Assembly (NCBI GenBank): GCA_038503075.1
Contig: JBCAML010000012.1
Span: forward strand, 372,001-436,000
DNA: 64,000 nucleotides
Source of the DNA: Gyromitra esculenta
Lineage: Eukaryota > Ascomycota > Pezizomycetes > Pezizales > Discinaceae
Direction: 5' to 3'
A program made the translations under genes and the position numbers. The notes beneath the pieces are model-generated. The model saw only the letters and a list, made by a program, of their open reading frames with translations, had not been told where the DNA came from and ran no database searches. Position 1 is the stretch's first letter. Each line of letters begins with the position of its first letter. Shown here in pieces: positions 57,853-64,000 of this stretch.

Positions 57853-59097
57853 TCATCGTACATTCTTGACTTCGCTCCCATCAACCAACACTCTTGCTGC
57901 CTCCACCTCAGCTTCGTCGAACCCCTCCCATCCTTTCTCCCGTCTCCTTGCATTGCTCACAATCTCCGTGAGCTTTCTCGTCGCCAGCTCATTCAGCCCT
58001 TCGATCTTCCTCCTCTCAACACCATATTTCTCACTACCCCGCTGCTCCAATATCTTCCCGGTGACAAGCTTCAGTCCGTACCACCCTCTCAGATACCATT
58101 CACACAGCTCGACGCTCCGGCTGAAATGCCGCATGCTCTCGAGCAGGGCCTCCATCTTGTTTTCAGCACTGATGTAAGATATCTCGCCAAGGCGCGCAAA
58201 CACATTGTATGCATTTGGAAGGAGAAGGAGGACCTCTTCGAGACAGAAGATAGATTGTGGATAGAGGCCCTGCGTGAAATAGAGGGCGGAGAGGTGCGAC
58301 CAGGATTCGGCGTCGTTGGGGGAGTGGCTGAGGAGCTGGGTGAGCGCTTTGATGGCATCTTCGGTGCGGTTTAGATGTGCGAGGAGGGAGATGTGGCGTT
58401 TTTCTATGGGCTTTGGGGGGGTGTTAGTTTAGTTGTGAGGTGTAGATGAGGGATGATGGGTTAACGAGGTAGAATGGCAATAAGGCAAATAGGAAATATG
58501 GTATGGAGTAGTCTAAATAGCAGAACAATGCGAAGGGATGGATATAAGTGTGATTATGGAGATAGTGGTTCAGTGGTGCAAACAAAAGAATGTAGCTCAG
58601 AGGATATCGAGATTTGTTTTATATGAGAACGAATAATATAAACAAAAACGCAGCCTGGCAGAAATAGTGGATAGATAGATAGATAGATAGAGCAGCAAAT
58701 AGGGGAACAGGTAAAGGGCACCAGCTCAACATACCATATTCGTAGGATCCTCCTTCAATATATCCTCATACCTCTTGCACACCTTCTCCAGCTCCTCACG
58801 ATCCCTCGCCGTGGCCTCATCATACAGTCCCGCCAGCGCGCTGATTCGGGGCGAATCGGCGCCAAAGCGATCAGATAGCCGCTGCAGACACAGACGCGCA
58901 GAATCGTCGTCGCCGGTACGCAGACAGGACAGCAGGAGCTGCTCGTAGATGAGCCATGTTTCCTGCGTGTCCTTTGAGGACTCGGGGGACGAGAGGAAGA
59001 CGGGTGCCTGCTGGGAGAGGTGCAGCGAGGTCGCGGGGAGACGCAGAGGGGAGGGGTTGGCGGTCAGGTAGGCGAGGAGGGTGCTGAGGATTGCCAT
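57853..59097 (-). CDS. EMC2: ER membrane protein complex subunit 2 (EMC2)
   Basis: Two exons on the minus strand, 59097-58735 and 58410-57853, give 306 residues. I start at MAILSTLLAYLT, since upstream in-frame sequence looks like leader. Intron 58411-58734 is long for this genome (324 bp, GTATGT..CAAAG) and contains a (GATA)n tract. The protein is a TPR solenoid: LIYEQLLLSCLRTGDDDSA, DREELEKVCKRYEDILKEDP, RTEDAIKALTQLL, NDAESWSHLSALYFTQGLYP, AIFCLEEVLLLLPNAYNVFARLGE-like units, ending with a GWYGLKLVTGKIL helix. EMC2 is the cytosolic scaffold subunit of the EMC, which inserts and folds membrane proteins at the ER (family knowledge). Length and motif order match the family. It is divergent from AP-3 delta with 272 bp between start codons. 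Confidence 0.92.
58667..58691. repeat. (GATA)n microsatellite inside the EMC2 intron
   Basis: About five to six GATA units within the single EMC2 intron. Confidence 0.85.
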
Positions 59098-59369
59098 GGC
59101 TGTGGGGGGGGGATTGCGAGATATGCAGAGTGTATGGGGGGGAGTTCGGGGAAGGGGGAGAACACAGGAAGCAGTCAATTGATATTCCGAGTGTTGGCAA
59201 TCGAGTCGTGGCCGATGGAGAAGCGCCAAGAAGCCGCATGACTAAGGCCGGAGAGCCGCCGACGGCGAGTCGAGACACAACTGCATCCGCGCCCTTGGAG
59301 ATATCTCCAGCACAACTCCAGCGGGCTTGCTCCTCAGTCTCTCCCCCCTTCTCTGGATATCTGTCCGCT
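59098..59369. promoter_or_regulatory. Divergent promoter between EMC2 and AP-3 delta
   Basis: Only 272 bp separate the EMC2 start (59097, minus) from the AP-3 delta start (59370, plus). The stretch must hold both leaders and core promoters. No TATA box is seen, as is usual for housekeeping genes. Confidence 0.6.
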
Positions 59370-62300
59370 ATGTCAGTCCTCCCCCATCCTCTGCCAGCTC
59401 CACTGCTAATCCCCGCTCTCTGCAGGTTCGAGAAGTCGCTCTACGACCTCATCCGTGGGCTGCGCTCCCACAAGGGCAATGAGCGCCAGTACATGCTGGA
59501 CTCCCTCAAGGAATGCCGGAACGAAGCCAAATCGCAAGACATCGGTGCGCGCCTCTATGGAAACCCATGACCATGTTTTAAACTCCATTTAAAGCATCAC
59601 CCGTTACAGATACAGCGTAAACTGACCTAAAATGCGGGGTGTGCGTGTGCGTCTTCCGCGGGGTAAAAATAAAACAGACATCAAAGCCGCCGCGATCCTG
59701 AAGCTGGTCTATCTGGAAATGTTCGGTCACGATATGTCGTGGGCTTCGTTCCATGTCCTCGAGGTTATGAGCAGCCCCAAGTTCATGCAGAAACGGGTGG
59801 GATATCTGGCGGCAGTGCAGAGCTTCACTGTCGATACCGATGTGCTCATGCTCACTACTAATTTGCTGAAAAAGGTACCTCTTCTACCTACCGTCTGGGA
59901 ATATTAGTCTGTATTTGCTGTATTAATCTGTGGCAGGATCTCTCGTCGCCATATCTTCCAGAAACCTCTCTTGCTATAAACGGCGTCTCTCATATCGTCT
60001 CGCCCTCACTCGCCCGGGATCTCTCCTCGGACCTATTATCAAAGCTCTCCCACACCTCTCCCCATATCCGGAAAAAGGCAGTTCTGGTCCTCTACAAATG
60101 CTTCCTCCAATCCCCTGAGCTGCTACGGACTTCATGGCCCCGTCTTCGGGAATGCCTCAACGACGAGGACGGCAGCGTCGTCTCTGCAACCGTCAACGTG
60201 GTCTGCGAACTCGCGCGACGGAACCCTAGAAATTACCTCCCTCTGGCGCCGCAGCTATTCCGGCTCCTCACCGAAGGCGGAAACAACTGGATGACCATAA
60301 AACTGATCAAACTAGTACCTCCCCTCCCTCCTCCCTGGCCCTTTTTTTATCAAACAAAAAACATATTAATCACAAAATATCACTCTAAAAGTTCGCAACC
60401 CTCACCCCTCTCGAACCGCGTCTTATCAAGAAGCTCATCCCCCCAATAACCAACTTGATCCGCACCACCCCCGCCATGTCACTTCTCTACGAATGCATCT
60501 CCGGCCTCATCTCCGGCGGTCTCCTATCGGGCATAATCGACACCCCCGACGGCGACGACCTTGCCTCCGTCTGTGTCACCAAGCTCCGCGGCTTCCTCGT
60601 CGTTGGTGATAGTAATTTGAAATACGTGGGTCTTCTCGCGCTCACAAAGCTGGTATCAACACATGCACACCTAGTTGCAGAACACGCGGATGTGATCCTC
60701 GACTGTGTTGATGATGCGGACATAACGATACGATACCGTGCGCTAGAGCTGGTCGTGGGAATGGTGGATGCGGAGAGTCTACCTGAGGTGGTGGGGCGTT
60801 TGATCCGGCAACTCAAGTCAGGCGCGAATGGAGGTGGTGAGGAGTATGTTGAGCTTGAAGCGGCGGAGGAGAGTGAAGAGGAAGATATGGAAGCAGAGGT
60901 CATGCATGGTGGGGCACGGAAAGGACAGGTGGTGGTGCTGGAGCTACCGGAAGCGTATAAAAGGACTGTTATCAAACGCATCATCGAGATGTGTGCCCGG
61001 GATATGTATGTCAATGTCAGCGAATTTGAATGGTACCTGGACGTCCTGGTGCAGCTGGTGCGCTACGCTCCGCCTGTGTCGTCGCTGCAGAACGAGCTCG
61101 TTGATGATGAGGATGCGGACAACGATTCAGATGACGAGGCAGAATTGGAATCCAGCGACGTCGGCGAGGAGATCGGACGAGAACTACGAAACGTCGCGGT
61201 CCGGGTCCGCACTGTTAGATCGGAGGCAGTACGGTATTCCGAAATGTTAGTCGGCCGCCACGACGGGATGTTCCCCGCTGTTGGAGGCGGCGGAAAGCGA
61301 GTCCTCGCTGCAGCCGGCTGGATCGTGGGTGAATTCTCTAGCCAGTTAACAGATCCCTCTGAGACACTAAACTCCCTCCTCCACTCCTCCTCCCCACTTC
61401 TCCCACCGGACATCCTCGCCATCTACATCCACGCCATACCAAAAATATACGCTGCCCTCACAGGCACAGAATCAGCCCGTTGGACCCCCGAACGCAAGTC
61501 CACCGTTACGCTGCTCACATCCCGCATAATCTCCTTCCTCGAACCGCTCGCCATCTCGCCCAACCTCGAAGTCCAGGAACGCTCTGTCGAGTTCCTCGAA
61601 CTCTTCCGTCTAGCTGCCGAGGCCATCACCGCGCAACCTGCGTCCATGCCAGACGCAGAAGAGGAATATGATCCGCCATTACTGCTGACCCAGGCTATCC
61701 CCGCTATGTTCCTGGGCATGGAGCTTAACCCCGTGGCGCCAAGAGCGCAGCGGAAGGTTCCATTGCCGGAGGGACTGGATCTCGAGGAAAGTATCAATCC
61801 GAACCTTTTGCAACTGCTGCACGAGGCGGAGTATGCGGATAGTGCGCTAGGCACGGACGAGGACGATGATGAGGGGTTCAGGGAGTGGTATTATAAAAAG
61901 CCGGTATCGAAGGCGGTGAATACGCCGGCGTCGTTAGGGGTGGATCACGCTGCGGCGAAGGCGTTTGGCGGAGGAGGAGGAGGAGGTGGTGGTGCAGGTA
62001 CTGGGAGCTACCAGGGTGCGGTGAGGGAGGAGGATTATTTGGATGCTGATATATTGGAGCGTCGGCGGAAGAATCAGAGGGAGAGGAATAAGGATGATCC
62101 CTTTTATATTGGTGCTGTTATGGGTGGGGAGTCGGAGGACGTGGATATCGATAGTATTCCTGTGATGAAGTTGGATCTTGGGGATGTTGCTCTCTCGCTG
62201 CCGTCTTCCTCGCAATCACAGAAAAGTAGGAGGAGGAGGGAGAAGGTGACAATTGTGGCCGACGAGGGTATAGCGGGGGATGATGGATATGATTTGGAGG

Positions 62301-62743
62301 AGGACGTAGGGGAGCAGGATGTACCTGGGAAGAAGAAGGGGAAGAAGAAGGGACTACTTGGGGTTGATTCGAGTGGGCTTATGGGCTATAGTTTAGAGGG
62401 TGATACAGAAGGAGAGGGAAAAAAGCGGGAAGCGGAAGAAGAGAAAGCGGCGAGGGCGGAAGTGGAGAGGTTTAGGGCAGAGATGGAGATGGTTGCTGAA
62501 AGGGTCAAGGCGAGAAATTATGCTGAGATCGTGAAGCCGAAAGCTAAGAAGGACAAGAAAGATAGTGAGAAGAGGGAGAAAGGAGAAAAGAAAGGGAAGA
62601 AGAAAAAGGATAAAGAGGATAAAGAAGGCAAGAAGGACAAGAAGAAGAAGAAGAAAGAAGGGGATGAGGGCGAGAAGAAGAAAAAGAAGAAGGGAAAGAA
62701 GGAGAAGGAGGGAGAAGAGCAAACGATGGACGCAGAGTCATAG
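59370..62743 (+). CDS. APL5: AP-3 complex subunit delta
   Basis: Five exons, 59370-59371, 59426-59544, 59678-59874, 59937-60314 and 60392-62743, encode 1015 residues. The start codon itself is split: AT / 54-bp intron / G, giving MFEKSLYDLIRGLRSHKGNE, the family start. If that intron is kept, the frame stays open and adds 18 residues. The adaptin N-terminal solenoid runs to about residue 590 (LKLVYLEMFGHDMSWASFHVLEVM, QKRVGYLAAVQSF, KKAVLVLYKCFL, NSLKYVGLLALTKL-type repeats). The hinge has a poly-Gly run (about 757-764), the delta-specific DILERRRKNQRERNKDDPFYIG (about 785-805), and a very Lys-rich tail. AP-3 sorts cargo from the Golgi/endosome to the vacuole. All parts are intact. Confidence 0.94.
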
Positions 62744-64000
62744 CGGTCATTATAGTTTGGTGGATATTCCATATATGAGTTATGAATTGAGGATGTAACG
62801 GGGCGTTGTTTGTATATTTTCTTTCTTAGCTTATAGTTAGATATAGGGATTGCGGGATTGCAGGTGGTAATGATCTTTTTGCTTTTATTTTGTTCTCTTA
62901 TCTGTATGGCCGCCTGTGAGCTATACATATTTTTTCTAGTAAGCTTACCTCGATGTCAATATCGTGTTCTTGCTCCCACAATTAACCCCTAGCCCTTAAC
63001 TCGGCCGTGGGCGTTAAGTGAATCCAGTAACGGATTAGGTATTGGCTAAGATAAAAGACCGGGGATTCTGTTGGCTGAGCAGTAATCATATGACATCACT
63101 CGAGCAATCTCAAGATGGTGATATCATAACTTCTAGTTACGATTCCTAGTGTAATTTGCACAAATTATTAGTATAGAATCACAATTAAGATCTGGCCAAT
63201 TTTTTCCTCCTATTACGAAACTTAGTTATGGCTAGACAAATTTCTAGGGACGGTGGTTTCTGGCTGTAATGACTATATCCACATCATACACATCATACGC
63301 CCTAAGTATGTTATGTCAAGTCCTTCTGGAGATTAAACTAGTTGTAGAGCATTTTGGCGCAGGAAGGTAATATTACGAATTACTGGGAACTAGCAATGGC
63401 GAAAACATCACATCAACGACTGACGCTTGGGTCTGGGATACTATTGAACCCGAATAATTGGCGCAGTGGCACAGTACCATCCGTTCCATGGTTGGCCCTC
63501 GGGCCGTTTGTCTTGGAGCGCGAGTGTTACGTTGTCCCGAGAAGTGGTGTTATTACCTATCCATGGTCATAAGTCTGAGTGCTGTCCAACGTGGCAACCA
63601 CAACAATCAGCTTTTCCCCCTGAAAACAGGAACCTCGTCAAAACTCCACCAAATCTCTGGAGAAAAAAATCAAGAGAAGTCTAAAATACCAATATTGGCT
63701 CTGTAGATCTCCTATCCACTTTGGTGGTGAAAATACGAAAAAAATGCTTTGGTTAGATGTGACTTGACATTGTTCAAAATGCCAAGCCCCGGTAACTGAA
63801 TTCAGACTTCTTACTAGGTGGATACTCTTCCTATTGATGGTTTTTCACATAATACCGACAAAATTTCTATGGTGCTTCCGTTTTTCAAAAAAAAAAGTCA
63901 ATTGTTGCGGTTGCTACGTTGGGCAGCACGCAGACTTATGACCATGAGCAATACAGAAACTGCTTGGCAGGTATGCCTGCCAAGATATGCAGTACTCTTT
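62744..64000. other. Gene-free right end
   Basis: 3' flank of AP-3 delta, then AT-rich DNA to the window end. Plus frames at 63354-63706 overlap in three registers and have no domain. A strong hairpin lies at 63963-63984 (listed separately). Confidence 0.5.
63963..63984. repeat. 9-bp perfect hairpin near the window end
   Basis: CTTGGCAGG at 63963-63971 pairs exactly with CCTGCCAAG at 63976-63984 over a TATG loop. It could be a transposon terminal repeat or a chance palindrome; the window ends too soon to tell. Confidence 0.8.

Overview
The window is nuclear DNA of a filamentous ascomycete (Pezizomycotina). Evidence: short spliceosomal introns of about 46-330 bp with GT..AG ends and CTAAC/CTGAC-like branch sites; fungal families (group hybrid histidine kinase, HeLo-NB-ARC-TPR NLR, fungal protoglobin, FMP32/CCDC90, a fungal CAMK-like kinase with a long basic tail, a ubiquitin-like-domain protein with polyproline tail, EMC2, AP-3 delta); microsatellite-rich intergenic DNA; and a solo LTR. 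I cannot name the species. Gene models below were spliced by eye: most coding sequences are interrupted, and several only become readable after removing introns.

Layout. 1-1203: C-terminus of a hybrid histidine kinase (+). 4158-5756: F-box-like ankyrin protein (-). 5.8-11.4 kb: gene-poor DNA with a GA-rich minisatellite and an eroded element-like stretch. 11384-13002: four-helix membrane protein (-). 13-18 kb: gene-poor. 17977-18993: FMP32/MCUR1-like mitochondrial protein (+). 19461-20480: charged coiled-coil protein (-). 21.3-21.7 kb: cysteine-containing small open frame (+). 22433-23359: RING protein (+). 25460-28538: nine-exon protein kinase (-). 30915-34208: large disordered Q/M-rich protein (-). 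37658-38317: small signal-anchor cysteine protein (-). 39586-43555: HeLo-NB-ARC-TPR NLR (-). 44527-45669: protoglobin-domain protein (-). 46-51.7 kb: gene-poor. 51794-54879: ubiquitin-like-domain protein (+). 55509-56243: second F-box-like ankyrin protein (-). 57000-57270: solo LTR with a 5-bp target duplication. 57853-59097 and 59370-62743: divergently transcribed EMC2 (-) and AP-3 delta (+).

The genes do not form one pathway or a biosynthetic cluster. Housekeeping membrane-traffic and ER genes sit at the right end, signalling genes (two-component kinase, Ser/Thr kinase) at the left and centre, and the fast-evolving accessory set (NLR, ankyrin paralogs, small cysteine proteins) sits in the gene-poor, repeat-bearing stretches. 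The most interesting items are the complete HeLo-NB-ARC-TPR receptor, a protoglobin with Cys-Pro (heme-regulatory-like) motifs hidden opposite an unrelated open frame, introns of length 3n whose in-frame stop makes one gene look like two, an AP-3 delta start codon split by an intron, a one-base frameshift in the first kinase exon, and two related small cysteine proteins. I found no convincing tRNA, rRNA or CRISPR.
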